The notes: a model not told the origin generated them from the letters alone. Positions 36,144 to 45,370 are shown, counted from the stretch's first letter. The stretch: DNA of 64,000 bases from Marinirhabdus sp963793275 (GCA_963793275.1 CAWBZL010000003.1:868001-932000); one strand, 5' to 3'. Made by a program: numbers and translations.

Positions 36144-37214
36144 ATGCAGTATTCTCAACTCGCTCAAAAGGCGTTGGAGCATTTTGAATTGAAACTCCCT
36201 TTCGTGCTATATTCTTTACCAGATAGTGAAAGCCTAACAGGTATGTTTCAGCATACCCTGGATCTTGACAGTACAGGCAATTTACTTAGGGATGGTTTTA
36301 TTCTGGCACCGTTCGATTTGCGAAAAAAATTATTTCAAATTTCTGTAACGGATAGTGAAGTGATCCATTGTGAAGAAATTCCGGAACTCCATCATACTGA
36401 AATTGAAACCCCTGTAAACGAAGATTCAAAAGATAAAGTAGCTCATACCCATTTGGTTAAAAATGCAATTGAGAAAATTAAAACAGGGAGTATTCAAAAA
36501 ATAGTAGTATCCAGAAAAAAAGAACTTTCTTTAAAAGAATTCAACCTAAAAAAACTTTGTGATTCTCTGTTCTCTCAAAACCCTACAGCCTTCAGGTATG
36601 TTTGGTTTCATCCTGAAACACATATTTGGTGCGGTGCAACACCAGAAGTTCTCATAAAGACAAATGGATCTGCCTTTTCTACCATGGCACTGGCCGGAAC
36701 TCAGAAACTGGAAGGAAAGTCTATAATATTTTGGGACGACAAAGATAAAAACGAACAACAATGGGTAGTAGATGCCATTGTAAACAACCTTCTTGACAAA
36801 ACAACAGCTTTAAAAGTTTCTAAAACCACAACCCACGTAGCCGGTAATCTGGCTCATTTAAGAACCGATATTAGAGGAGTGCTTAACACAAGTAAATATG
36901 CACTTAAAAATGTGGTAGGAACGTTGCATCCAACACCTGCAGTTTGCGGTACTCCCACCAAACGAGCACAAACATTTATTTTTAGAAACGAAGGGTATGA
37001 CCGTGAGTTTTACACTGGTTTTTTAGGAATTGGAAATGCAAAAAAGATCGAAACTGAACTGTTTGTAAACCTACGCTGCATAAAGATTGAAGGAAACCAG
37101 GCAACGCTATTTGCAGGTGGTGGAATTACCATAGATTCTATACCCGAAGCCGAGTGGGAGGAAACCCATAATAAGCTCCAAACGATGACCAAAGTATTAC
37201 AGCCACTTCTTTAA
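36144..37214 (+). CDS. menF: Isochorismate synthase
   Basis: 356-residue chorismate-binding enzyme that converts chorismate to isochorismate, the first step of menaquinone synthesis. The C-terminal chorismate domain shows K-I-V-V-S-R-K, the L-A-G-T-Q-K block, H-P-T-P-A-V-C-G-T-P and the last F-A-G-G-G-I-T. It is shorter than E. coli MenF because the N-terminal part is reduced, as in other Bacteroidota. Being next to menD (31 bp) favours menaquinone over a siderophore role. Confidence 0.92.
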   Translation: MQYSQLAQKALEHFELKLPFVLYSLPDSESLTGMFQHTLDLDSTGNLLRDGFILAPFDLRKKLFQISVTDSEVIHCEEIPELHHTEIETPVNEDSKDKVAHTHLVKNAIEKIKTGSIQKIVVSRKKELSLKEFNLKKLCDSLFSQNPTAFRYVWFHPETHIWCGATPEVLIKTNGSAFSTMALAGTQKLEGKSIIFWDDKDKNEQQWVVDAIVNNLLDKTTALKVSKTTTHVAGNLAHLRTDIRGVLNTSKYALKNVVGTLHPTPAVCGTPTKRAQTFIFRNEGYDREFYTGFLGIGNAKKIETELFVNLRCIKIEGNQATLFAGGGITIDSIPEAEWEETHNKLQTMTKVLQPLL

Positions 37215-37232
37215 AATTTGAACCCGCAGTTG

Positions 37233-37240
37233 TACCTTTG
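37233..37240 (+). promoter_or_regulatory. Candidate -7 box for menD
   Basis: TACCTTTG matches TAnnTTTG only 5 bp before the menD start, which implies a nearly leaderless mRNA in addition to read-through from menF. Confidence 0.4.
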
Positions 37241-37245
37241 CAGGA

Positions 37246-38916
37246 ATGAAATTTAGCAACAAGCCACTCTCGCAAACCGTTACACAATTATGCCTGGCAA
37301 AAGGCATACATCATATTGTAATTTCCCCGGGTTCTCGTAATGCACCTTTAACGATTGGTTTTACAGAACATCCCAATTTTAAGAACTATAGTATTGTAGA
37401 CGAGCGCTGTGCCGCTTTTTTTGCACTTGGCCTGGCGCAACAATTGCAACAACCCGTTGTAGTGGTTTGCACTTCGGGATCTGCGTTGCTTAATTATTTT
37501 CCAGCTGTGGCAGAGGCATATTATAGCGATATTCCTTTGGTCGTTATAAGCGCAGACAGACCAGAACATTTGGTGGAAGTTGGTGACGGACAAACAATTA
37601 TGCAGGAACACGTTTATGGAAAACATATTTTATATTCGGCAAATTGTAGGGAAGGAAAGGAGCACCAGGTTTTTAATGAAACTGAAATAAATATTGCCTT
37701 AAATACAGCCTTAGAATTAAACGGCCCCGTACATATAAATGTTCCTTTTTCTGAACCTTTGTATCATACTTCCGAATACCTTTCGGTAAGACCACAACAC
37801 GTTCCCGCTCGTTTACAACCTGAAGAAAATATTGACGAAGAAGCCTTTAAAGAGTTTGTTGAAACCTGGAAAACAGCTTCAAAAAAGATGGTATTGGTAG
37901 GTGTCCTGAGGCGTGATAGCATTGAAACACAGCAAATAAATGCCCTGGCTAATGATGAGAGCGTTCTTGTTTTAACCGAAACAACCAGCAACCTGCATCA
38001 CCCAAATTTTATCCCTGCAATAGACCAGTTAATCTCCTCACTCACAGAAAATGAATTTGAAGCCCTCAAGCCGGATGTGTTGTTAACCTTTGGTGGGATG
38101 GTAGTTTCTAAGAGAATTAAAGCATTCCTTCGGAATTATAAACCCAAAAAACATTGGCATATAGACACAAAAAAAGCATACGATACCTTTTTTGCCTTAG
38201 ACCATCATTGCCACGACACCCCAGATAATTTTTTAAAAAAATTATATAAAGAAACTGTTTCAGTTAAAAATGACTATCAAAGTCATTGGATAAACGTTAG
38301 AAAAGAGAAACTCGAAAAACACAACTCATATTTGGCCGAAATTCCATTTTCAGATTTTACTGTTTTTGATAGGGTCTTTAAGGAATTACCTAAAAACATT
38401 CAATTACAACTGGCCAATAGCGCTACCATTAGATATGCGCAATTGTTCGATCTGGACAAAAGCTTTCAGGTTTTTTGTAATAGAGGCACCAGCGGAATTG
38501 ATGGAAGTACCAGCACAGCCATTGGTGCTGCAGTAGCTTCTTCCAGACAGACTGTTTTTATCACAGGTGATTTAAGTTTTTTCTATGATAGTAATGCATT
38601 ATGGAATAACTATATTCCAGAAAATTTTAGAATAATAATCGTTAATAATAGTGGTGGCGGTATTTTCAGGATACTTCCGGGCGATAAACAAACGGAGAAT
38701 TTTAAGACCTATTTTGAAACGCAACATCAGTTAAATGCCTCTCAACTGTGCGAAATGTATCAGTTAGACTATGCTTCGGCTTCAACTATGAATGAAGTTT
38801 CTTCAGCTTTGCTAAACTTTTTTACTGAAAGTGAACAGCCCAAAGTATTGGAAATTTTCACGCCTGCCGCTATAAATGATGAAATTTTACTTCAGTATTT
38901 TAAGTACATTGGCTAG
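37246..38916 (+). CDS. menD: 2-succinyl-5-enolpyruvyl-6-hydroxy-3-cyclohexene-1-carboxylate synthase
   Basis: 556-residue thiamine-diphosphate enzyme that joins isochorismate and 2-oxoglutarate (SEPHCHC synthase). The N-terminal Pyr domain has I-S-P-G-S-R-N-A-P-L (about residues 27-36) and the E of V-D-E-R. The C-terminal PP domain has the ThDP/Mg motif G-D-L-S-F-F-Y-D-S-N-A-L-W-N-N and the R-G-T-S-G-I-D-G-S-T block. The length is that of the family. It follows menF by 31 bp. The later genes menB, menC, menE and menA are not in this window. Confidence 0.96.
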   Translation: MKFSNKPLSQTVTQLCLAKGIHHIVISPGSRNAPLTIGFTEHPNFKNYSIVDERCAAFFALGLAQQLQQPVVVVCTSGSALLNYFPAVAEAYYSDIPLVVISADRPEHLVEVGDGQTIMQEHVYGKHILYSANCREGKEHQVFNETEINIALNTALELNGPVHINVPFSEPLYHTSEYLSVRPQHVPARLQPEENIDEEAFKEFVETWKTASKKMVLVGVLRRDSIETQQINALANDESVLVLTETTSNLHHPNFIPAIDQLISSLTENEFEALKPDVLLTFGGMVVSKRIKAFLRNYKPKKHWHIDTKKAYDTFFALDHHCHDTPDNFLKKLYKETVSVKNDYQSHWINVRKEKLEKHNSYLAEIPFSDFTVFDRVFKELPKNIQLQLANSATIRYAQLFDLDKSFQVFCNRGTSGIDGSTSTAIGAAVASSRQTVFITGDLSFFYDSNALWNNYIPENFRIIIVNNSGGGIFRILPGDKQTENFKTYFETQHQLNASQLCEMYQLDYASASTMNEVSSALLNFFTESEQPKVLEIFTPAAINDEILLQYFKYIG

Positions 38917-38954
38917 CCATTTTTTAATTTCGTTACATAACAATTCGTAAACCG

Positions 38955-38962
38955 TACCTTTG
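38955..38962 (+). promoter_or_regulatory. Candidate -7 box for cvfB
   Basis: TACCTTTG matches TAnnTTTG, 5 bp before the start codon, again implying a very short leader, as for menD. Confidence 0.4.
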
Positions 38963-38967
38963 CAATT

Positions 38968-39804
38968 ATGCTGAAACTAGGAGAATATCAAGAATTATAT
39001 ATAGTAAGAGATACCGAGCCAGGCCTCTTTTTGGCCAGCCCGGAAGAAGACGAAGTGTTGCTTCCAAACAAATACAAACCTGAAGAGTTTGCCATTGGCG
39101 AACCTATGGAAGTATTTGTGTATCTGGATTACGACGAACGCCCTGTAGCTACTACCCTAAAACCTTATGTAACATTAAATACATTTGGGTACTTGCATTG
39201 TGCCGACGTAAATGAATATGGTGCATTTATGGATTGGGGTGTGCAAAAACAGTTGTTTGTGCCTTTTAAAGAGCAGGCGCGCCCTATGAAAGTAGGGAAT
39301 TGGTACATCGTATATTTATATCTGGATGAAGTTACAAACCGACTCGTAGGCTCCAGTAAAACGAACAAGTATTTGGATAATACTGTTCTTGAGGTTGAAA
39401 AATACGATCGGGTTGAAATACTGGTGACACATATAACCGAAAAAGGTGCCAACGCCATTGTGAACGGAAAACACCACGGCCTCATTTATGTGGACGATAT
39501 TTTTGAAGATATCCGCACTGGTGATAAGATGAAAGCCTACGTAAAAAAAGTGAGGGATGACCATAAACTGGATCTGGTCTTACAAGCTCCTGGCTACAGA
39601 AGTATTGAACCTAATGCAAATTACGTACTTGATGAACTAAAAGCCGCTGGCGGATTCTTACCCCTGCACGATAAAAGCGATCCCGAAACCATTAAAAATG
39701 AATTGGGACTCAGCAAAAAATCGTTTAAAAAAGCAATTGGAAGTCTTTATAAAGACAAACAAATAACGATAAAGGAGGATGGAATTGAATTGATTGGTGA
39801 GTAG
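38968..39804 (+). CDS. cvfB: S1-domain RNA-binding protein CvfB
   Basis: 278-residue cytoplasmic protein of the CvfB/YitL family with three S1-type OB folds in tandem (about 1-65, 70-140, 145-215) and a C-terminal winged helix (about 220-278). The second S1 shows the G-A-F-M-D-W-G motif of RNA binding. In Staphylococcus CvfB influences virulence and RNA metabolism; the targets here are unknown. It is 51 bp downstream of menD with its own -7 box. Confidence 0.87.
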   Translation: MLKLGEYQELYIVRDTEPGLFLASPEEDEVLLPNKYKPEEFAIGEPMEVFVYLDYDERPVATTLKPYVTLNTFGYLHCADVNEYGAFMDWGVQKQLFVPFKEQARPMKVGNWYIVYLYLDEVTNRLVGSSKTNKYLDNTVLEVEKYDRVEILVTHITEKGANAIVNGKHHGLIYVDDIFEDIRTGDKMKAYVKKVRDDHKLDLVLQAPGYRSIEPNANYVLDELKAAGGFLPLHDKSDPETIKNELGLSKKSFKKAIGSLYKDKQITIKEDGIELIGE

Positions 39805-39865
39805 TACTTCAGGTACAAGATTAATTTAGTTCTTCTAAGCATTTTAATGGCGAGTTCACGTTGCT

Positions 39866-40483
39866 TTAAGTATTGGATTTTCGAGCGCCGCTCTCATCAA
39901 TGAATGTCTTTTTATAGGCAACACAGGTTTTAAATCGGTTATCGTCTGCAATAGCAGGGTGTATAAAATCTCCAGCATATTCTAATCCTATCTTTTTCAT
40001 CACATTTTGGGATGGTAGGTTTAGATCCGGGGCAAAAGTAAATACTTCCTGCAATCCAAATATATTCGCTGCGGCATCCAAACACGCCCTGGCAGCTTCG
40101 GTTGCGTAGCCTTTTCCCCAGGCACTTTGCTGTAACCGCCAGCCCATATCTACACAAGGGGTAAATTCACTTTGCCAGGCCTGTACTGCCAATCCGCAAA
40201 AGCCAATGAATTCCCCTGTTTCTAAGACGTCTACTGCAAAATAGGTATATCCGTGTTTTTCGAAATGAAGTCGAAGTCTATTTATTAAATCCAACGTTTC
40301 TTCTTTTGAAGATAGCGCAGGGAAAAACCTCATGACTTCAGGATCCTGGCACATTTCGATAAAAGGTGCTTCGTCTTCAGGAAGCCAGTTGCGAAGACCC
40401 AGCCGTTTGGATTTTAGGGTATATGTTTTTTTTAATAGCAAATGCTTAGAGCGTTTTATTGTACTATTTCTAATGTTATCCAA
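39866..40483 (-). CDS. GNAT family N-acetyltransferase (RimJ-like)
   Basis: 205-residue acetyltransferase of the RimJ/RimL type: L-K-S-K-R-L-G-L-R-N-W at the start of the domain, then the acetyl-CoA motif W-G-K-G-Y-A-T-E-A-A, and N-x-x-S-x-N-V-M-K-K-I-G near the C-terminus. The frame has no ATG before the domain. The TTG at 40483 overlaps the end of the pterin dehydratase gene by 8 bp and is the most plausible start, although a second TTG 14 codons on is possible. It is probably translated by coupling to that gene. The substrate is unknown. Confidence 0.78.
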   Translation of the reverse strand: MDNIRNSTIKRSKHLLLKKTYTLKSKRLGLRNWLPEDEAPFIEMCQDPEVMRFFPALSSKEETLDLINRLRLHFEKHGYTYFAVDVLETGEFIGFCGLAVQAWQSEFTPCVDMGWRLQQSAWGKGYATEAARACLDAAANIFGLQEVFTFAPDLNLPSQNVMKKIGLEYAGDFIHPAIADDNRFKTCVAYKKTFIDESGARKSNT

Positions 40484-40757
40484 TCAATTGGTCAATCACG
40501 CCTGCAAATTCAAAATCTTTGTCGGTTACGCCACCTGCATCGTGCGTAGATAATGTAATGTGTAGTTTGTTGTACACATTTGCCCAGTCCGGGTGATGCT
40601 GCAAACGTTCTGCTTCAAAAGCAATACGGGTCATAATGGTAAAAGTTTCTTTAAAGTTTTCAAACTCGAATGCGGTGTGTATGGCGTTATCGTCAAACTC
40701 CCAACCTTCAAAATCCTTTAGTTTTTCCTGTACTTGTTCTTCGGTGTATTTTTTCAT
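40476..40757 (-). CDS. phhB: 4a-hydroxytetrahydrobiopterin dehydratase
   Basis: 93-residue pterin-4a-carbinolamine dehydratase, which recycles the pterin cofactor of aromatic amino acid hydroxylases. The active-site block H-H-P-D-W (about residues 52-56) and a later catalytic His in L-S-T-H-D-A-G-G are intact, with the family ending D-F-E-F-A-G-V-I-D. The size is exactly that of the family. A phenylalanine hydroxylase gene is not in the window. It overlaps the next gene by 8 bp. Confidence 0.92.
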   Translation of the reverse strand: MKKYTEEQVQEKLKDFEGWEFDDNAIHTAFEFENFKETFTIMTRIAFEAERLQHHPDWANVYNKLHITLSTHDAGGVTDKDFEFAGVIDQLIG

Positions 40758-40987
40758 AGTTTTTTGTTTATAATTTAATTACGTTTCTTAAATATACAGG
40801 AATCGCTTGTATTTCGCTCATATTTTTGATAATTGTAACATCAATTTTTGTTTTCCCATTTCTGAAATGGTTGTAGTAGAAATTCTGAATGAGGTACAAC
40901 GAAGCTTCTAATTTGAGTAAGTATAATAAAACACATTCGGGCTCCTGACGGGTGTGCTTCCGCTCGAAAGTAAAATTGACGCAGCAG

Positions 40988-41851
40988 CTAGTTTTTAAAG
41001 GTGCTAATTTCTTCTTTCAACGTACATACATCTATTACTTCGGCAACTGTTATTTTATAAGGGTCTGGTAATTTATTTTTCTTAGGAAGAATGGCCAGGT
41101 AGCTGTCATCATTTCTTTTAAAGACACTTTTGAAAATAGGAGGCTGGTCTCCTAATTTTTCACAAAGCTCCCGAAATAGATCTTCGTGATGGATTACGTC
41201 TTCACTTGCCAGATGAAAAATACCGTCTAATTGCTGATTGATAATGTAATGAATTTGCTGAGCCAGCTTGTTGGCAGTGGTAATACTTACAATTAAATTT
41301 GGGTAGACTTCAAAAGTTGCCATGTGCTTGCTGGCCTGCCGTAATTGAATTAGTCCCGGCGACGTAGTTCCCAATACCATTGGTAATCTTACAATGGTAG
41401 TTTGTGCGGGGATTTGTTCCAGCAACAGTCGTTCTACGGCGAGTTTATGACGCCCGTAGTCACTTTCTGCTTTTGGAATATCGTTTTCGTAGCTTGGGAA
41501 TTGGTGTAAACCGTCAAATACTTCGGCTGAAGACAAAAACAGAATTCTGCTATGGTGATTTTCGGCTACATAACCAGCTATCTGTTGGTGTGTTTTAAGC
41601 AATGCTTTATAATCGCCTCGTAGTGCCGAAATGATAACTGTGGGCTGTACTTCATCTAAAATGTCTGAAATATTGTCTTTTTCAGCACAAAATTTAAAAA
41701 AAACCTGATTTTCAGCAAACAAACCTTCCTGAGTACAATAGGTTCCAAAGGTGTTAAAATAGGAGAGGAGATCCCGGTACAGCGCGTTACCAATAAAACC
41801 GCTGGCACCTAAAATAAGGATGGTATGCTTTGTTGTGGGGATTCTGGACAT
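40988..41851 (-). CDS. NAD(P)-dependent sugar epimerase/reductase-like protein
   Basis: 287-residue extended-SDR protein resembling dTDP-4-dehydrorhamnose reductase (RfbD-like). The Rossmann motif G-A-S-G-F-I-G is at residues 15-21. The catalytic Y-x-x-x-K appears as Y-G-R-H-K at about 131-135, with the preceding S-S-A-E-V-F as the Ser site. The substrate is unknown and no rhamnose genes are nearby. It starts 9 bp after the glutaminase stop on the same strand, so the two are likely co-transcribed. Confidence 0.78.
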   Translation of the reverse strand: MSRIPTTKHTILILGASGFIGNALYRDLLSYFNTFGTYCTQEGLFAENQVFFKFCAEKDNISDILDEVQPTVIISALRGDYKALLKTHQQIAGYVAENHHSRILFLSSAEVFDGLHQFPSYENDIPKAESDYGRHKLAVERLLLEQIPAQTTIVRLPMVLGTTSPGLIQLRQASKHMATFEVYPNLIVSITTANKLAQQIHYIINQQLDGIFHLASEDVIHHEDLFRELCEKLGDQPPIFKSVFKRNDDSYLAILPKKNKLPDPYKITVAEVIDVCTLKEEISTFKN

Positions 41852-41860
41852 TACTGTAAT

Positions 41861-42775
41861 TTAGAATATGGAGGCTTTTGTGGCGGTCGTAAATTTTTCC
41901 AGTGCCAACATACCCAAATAACTGTTTCCTTTTTCATTGAGACCCGGCGACCAGGTGGTAATGATAAAATTATCTGGTAGTAAAGCTACAATACCGCCAC
42001 CCACACCACTTTTTCCCGGTAAACCTACCTCAAAAGCAAATTCACCAGCTTCGTCATAAAAGCCGCATGTGAGCATAATAGCATTAATACGTTTGGCTTG
42101 GGTTGCCGTTAAACAAGCATTACTTTGCATACCAACACCTTTATTTGCAAAGGGAAAGAATGCATTACTTAACTGCTCACAGGTCATTTCCAGGCTGCAT
42201 TGGTGAAAATAGAAATCCAGTACATCTTCTACCGGGTTCTGTAAATTGCCAAATGACTTCAACAAATTGGCAATAGCAAAATTGGTGAAACCGGTTTCCA
42301 TTTCTGAAGCCGCTACAGTTTCATTATAATGTATGTTATTGTCGTTTGCCAGGGCGCGTACAAATTTTAAAAGTTCATCTTTTGGATTGTCATAGGTAGA
42401 AAGTAATGAATCTGCTATTACAATAGCTCCGGAATTAATCAACGGGTTTCTTGGAATACCTTCTTCCTGTTCTAACAACGCTAAATAATTGAACGGATTG
42501 CCTGAAGGCTCCACGTCTACCCGATTCCAGAGTGCATTTCCCTCATTTCCAAACGCCATAGCCAGCGTAAAAACTTTGGAAATACTTTGGATAGAAAACT
42601 TAGTGTATGCATCACCTACGCCGTAATTATCTTCGTGAATGCGATTGAGATAAATACCAAATTTAGACTTATCTATTTTCGCTAATTCCGGAATATAATC
42701 TGCTACTTCGCCTTTGTCTTCTTTGGCGAGAAGTTCTTTGTAGATTGTGTTTAGGATGTTTTGGTAGTCTGGCAT
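41861..42775 (-). CDS. glsA: Glutaminase A
   Basis: 304-residue serine-dependent beta-lactamase-fold enzyme that converts glutamine to glutamate and ammonia. The nucleophile motif S-I-S-K is at residues 64-67. N-P-L-I-N-S-G-A-I follows at about 114-122, and the G-L-P-G-K-S-G-V-G-G-G motif near 253-263. The length equals that of bacterial GlsA. It is followed closely by the epimerase-like gene, and gcvT lies 52 bp upstream on the same strand. Confidence 0.94.
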   Translation of the reverse strand: MPDYQNILNTIYKELLAKEDKGEVADYIPELAKIDKSKFGIYLNRIHEDNYGVGDAYTKFSIQSISKVFTLAMAFGNEGNALWNRVDVEPSGNPFNYLALLEQEEGIPRNPLINSGAIVIADSLLSTYDNPKDELLKFVRALANDNNIHYNETVAASEMETGFTNFAIANLLKSFGNLQNPVEDVLDFYFHQCSLEMTCEQLSNAFFPFANKGVGMQSNACLTATQAKRINAIMLTCGFYDEAGEFAFEVGLPGKSGVGGGIVALLPDNFIITTWSPGLNEKGNSYLGMLALEKFTTATKASIF

Positions 42776-42827
42776 ATCTGGTTTAAAGTCGATTTTTTCT
42801 CTTTTTTAGTACGATAAGGCACGGCTA

Positions 42828-43910
42828 TTATCCCTTATAAAAGGGTAACTTCACAACAGTTGCAGGAACTTGATTTTTTCTAATCTGTATAAATATTTCA
42901 GTTCCAGGCGCGCTTAGCTCCTTAGTTACATATCCCATTCCTATTCCTTTGTTAAGGGAAGGTGCCATGGTTCCACTGGTTACATTTCCTACTTCGTTTC
43001 CATCACTATCCAGAATTTCGTACCCCTGGCGTGGGATGCCGCGTTCCTGTAATTCAAACCCTACCAGTTTTCTACGGATGCCATCTTCTTTCTGTTGTTT
43101 CAAATTTTCCGAATTTATAAAATTCTTGGTGAATTTGGTGATCCATCCCAAACCAGCTTCCAAAGGAGAGGTGGTGTCGTCTATATCATTTCCGTAGAGA
43201 CAGTAGCCCATTTCCAATCGCAGCGTGTCACGGGCTGCTAACCCAATGGGTTTTATGCCAAAATCGGCTCCCGCATCCATCACTTTGTTCCATACTTGTT
43301 CTACTTCGCTGTTTTTACAGTAGATTTCAAATCCGCCGCTACCTGTATAGCCCGTTGCACTAATGATCACGTGGTCTATACCAGCAAAGTCTGAAACTTT
43401 AAAAGTGTAAAATTTTATAGCTGAAAGATCTTCGGAAGTTAAGGACTGCATCGCTTCAACAGCTTTAGGACCCTGAATGGCCAATAATGAGAAGCCTTCT
43501 GAAATATTTTTCATTTCGGCACCTACGTCGTTATGTGATGCGATCCAAGTCCAGTCTTTTTCTATGTTTGACGCATTTACTACCAAAAGCCACTTTTCGG
43601 CTTCCAATCTGTAGATAATAAGATCGTCTACGATGCCGCCTTCTGCATTTGGTAAACAGCTGTATTGTGCTTGTCCGTCCTCTAATTTTGAAGCATCGTT
43701 ACTGGTCACTTTTTGAATCAGTGCCAACGCATTAGGACCCGTGATTAAGAACTCTCCCATATGCGAAACGTCAAACACGCCTACGGCACGTCTCACAGTT
43801 TCGTGTTCAGCAGTTACACCTTCGTAAGATACGGGCATGTTATAGCCTGCAAAAGGCACCATTTTTGCTCCAAGAGCTTCATGAATATGGGAAAGGGCAG
43901 TGTTTTTCAT
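42828..43910 (-). CDS. gcvT: Aminomethyltransferase (glycine cleavage T protein)
   Basis: 360-residue T protein of the glycine cleavage system. It uses tetrahydrofolate to release ammonia from the aminomethyl-lipoyl H protein and make methylene-THF. Visible are G-V-F-D-V-S-H-M-G-E near 44-53 with the catalytic Asp, then G-Y-T-G-S-G-G-F-E-I for folate binding near 193-202, and the C-terminal barrel with F-E-L-Q-E-R-G-I-P-R. gcvH and gcvP are not in the window. It has a strong -7 box upstream. Confidence 0.95.
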   Translation of the reverse strand: MKNTALSHIHEALGAKMVPFAGYNMPVSYEGVTAEHETVRRAVGVFDVSHMGEFLITGPNALALIQKVTSNDASKLEDGQAQYSCLPNAEGGIVDDLIIYRLEAEKWLLVVNASNIEKDWTWIASHNDVGAEMKNISEGFSLLAIQGPKAVEAMQSLTSEDLSAIKFYTFKVSDFAGIDHVIISATGYTGSGGFEIYCKNSEVEQVWNKVMDAGADFGIKPIGLAARDTLRLEMGYCLYGNDIDDTTSPLEAGLGWITKFTKNFINSENLKQQKEDGIRRKLVGFELQERGIPRQGYEILDSDGNEVGNVTSGTMAPSLNKGIGMGYVTKELSAPGTEIFIQIRKNQVPATVVKLPFYKG

Positions 43911-43930
43911 CGTATATTATTTTTGAAAAA

Positions 43931-43938
43931 CAAAGGTA
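43931..43938 (-). promoter_or_regulatory. Candidate -7 box for gcvT
   Basis: The minus strand reads TACCTTTG, a full TAnnTTTG match, 20 bp upstream of the gcvT start. I see no glycine riboswitch in the leader. Confidence 0.45.
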
Positions 43939-44052
43939 CCTTTTCTGCCGTTGGGAATAAAATTTTGATGGAAAATAGTCATTAGTTGTTAGCTGGCTCA
44001 ACGCTTTGCAGGTAAATTTAATGTTGAGTGTTTATATTTTGTATTTAATATT

Positions 44053-44108
44053 CCAACTCACCAACTCACCAACTCACCAACTCACCAACTCACCAACTCA
44101 CCAACTCA
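44053..44108. repeat. Seven tandem copies of the 8-mer CCAACTCA
   Basis: Seven perfect copies of CCAACTCA fill 56 bp, ending 2 bp before the stop of the membrane protein gene paired with the ECF sigma factor. Perfect short tandem arrays vary in copy number by slippage. Confidence 0.95.
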
Positions 44109-44110
44109 TC

Positions 44111-44758
44111 CTACATCTCTATCTTCTTAAGCTCGGTATAATTACGCTTTAATCTTCTAAGCAAAATACCGTATATCAGGTAATAAAAAAGCATTAAGAA
44201 ACCAATAAAGATACTTCCTATAATAAATTCTGCCAGGAAAAATGCGTTGGCTACTTCTTCTCCATTAGCAGGAGTAATTTCTTTTAAAGACGAGAGGTAG
44301 GTAATTAATTTTTCTTTGTTGAAAAACAAATAAAGGTTTACAACAATAAGACCCAGAGCTGCGAAGCCAATGTTGTAATAGACAAAGTAGTGAACGGTTT
44401 TACGTGTTTTTAAAATATTTCGCATTAACTCTTTGATCGTACTTGTAGTTGAAATGGCGGTATAATTTTTATAAAAAACAACAATAAAAACAGCTACTAC
44501 TGCATAATTTATAATATTGCCTACCAGCATTGCTACGTTAAGGTTCATTTCATTATAAAACTCCTTATTCGATTCTGGTAACAATAAAAATGAAATCGCT
44601 GTCCACAATAGTATTTCTCCAATGCTTATTATAAAAATCCACTTTACGATAGAAGAGGATTTCTTGAGCAACATGCTGTAAATTTTTTCGTACGATAGCT
44701 TTGGAAGGGTCGCTTCCTGTTTTTGCCAATCTTTTTTTAATGCGTCTAAAACATCCAT
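44111..44758 (-). CDS. Membrane protein coupled to ECF sigma factor (possible anti-sigma)
   Basis: 215-residue inner-membrane protein with about four hydrophobic segments (roughly 38-60, 73-97, 122-145, 170-200). A short cytoplasmic N-terminus contains D-V-L-D-A-L-K-K-D-W-Q-K-Q-E. It starts 5 bp after the ECF sigma gene. Membrane proteins in this position often are anti-sigma factors that hold the sigma at the membrane. The N-terminal ~35 residues would have to be the sigma-binding part, as no zinc-binding ASD or FecR domain is visible. Function inferred from position only. Confidence 0.7.
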   Translation of the reverse strand: MDVLDALKKDWQKQEATLPKLSYEKIYSMLLKKSSSIVKWIFIISIGEILLWTAISFLLLPESNKEFYNEMNLNVAMLVGNIINYAVVAVFIVVFYKNYTAISTTSTIKELMRNILKTRKTVHYFVYYNIGFAALGLIVVNLYLFFNKEKLITYLSSLKEITPANGEEVANAFFLAEFIIGSIFIGFLMLFYYLIYGILLRRLKRNYTELKKIEM

Positions 44759-44763
44759 GGGGG

Positions 44764-45258
44764 TTACGGATTAAGTATTTTTCTCAATTTTTCTTTTATT
44801 CGGTTCATTTTCACCCTTGCATTTACTTCGGTAATACCAAGTGTTTCAGAGATTTCCCGATAATTTTTATCCTCTAAATACAAAAAAACCAACGCCTTGT
44901 CAATATCATTTAGGTCTTTTACGGCATCGTACATCAATTTCAATTGTTGTTCTATCGTATCGTCGTATTCTTCGGCTTTGATCTTAAAACTCACCCCTTC
45001 AAAATCCTGGGTTTGAACTCTTCGTTTAGACTTTCGGTACAATGTGATAGCAGTGTTCAATGCCACACGATACATCCAGGTACTAAACTTAGAGTCTCCT
45101 CTAAATTTTGGATAGGCCTTCCACAGCTGGATGGTTACTTCCTGAAACAAATCGTTGTGAGCATCTGCATCGTTCGTGTACAAACGGCAGATTTTATGAA
45201 CGATGTTCTGGTTTTCTTCCAGTAGGGTTACAAACTTATGTTCGAGTTCTTTGTCCAA
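44764..45258 (-). CDS. ECF-type RNA polymerase sigma factor
   Basis: 164-residue sigma-70 family protein with only regions 2 and 4. Region 2 shows D-L-F-Q-E-V-T-I-Q-L-W-K and F-S-T-W-M-Y-R-V-A-L-N-T-A (about 36-75). Region 4 shows D-K-A-L-V-F-L-Y-L-E, then the helix-turn-helix Y-R-E-I-S-E-T-L-G-I-T-E (about 115-155). It is paired with the membrane protein gene 5 bp downstream, so it is probably released by an envelope or extracytoplasmic signal. The regulon is unknown. Confidence 0.92.
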   Translation of the reverse strand: MDKELEHKFVTLLEENQNIVHKICRLYTNDADAHNDLFQEVTIQLWKAYPKFRGDSKFSTWMYRVALNTAITLYRKSKRRVQTQDFEGVSFKIKAEEYDDTIEQQLKLMYDAVKDLNDIDKALVFLYLEDKNYREISETLGITEVNARVKMNRIKEKLRKILNP

Positions 45259-45346
45259 TGGTTGCTTGCTAGTTGAAATATTAGTGCATACAGATTGTAT
45301 TTTGTTACAATATTCACAAATTTAAACGGAAACTTTTTAAGAGTTG

Positions 45347-45354
45347 TATTTTTG
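45347..45354 (+). promoter_or_regulatory. Candidate -7 box for ndh
   Basis: TATTTTTG matches TAnnTTTG, 16 bp upstream of the chosen start at 45371. It overlaps any start placed further upstream, which supports that choice. Confidence 0.45.
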
Positions 45355-45370
45355 CCTCTTACTTGTACCT

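Noticed and set aside
44053..44108. Possible CRISPR or origin iterons
   Set aside because: The 8-bp units are perfect and directly adjacent without spacers; there are no dnaA boxes or replication genes.
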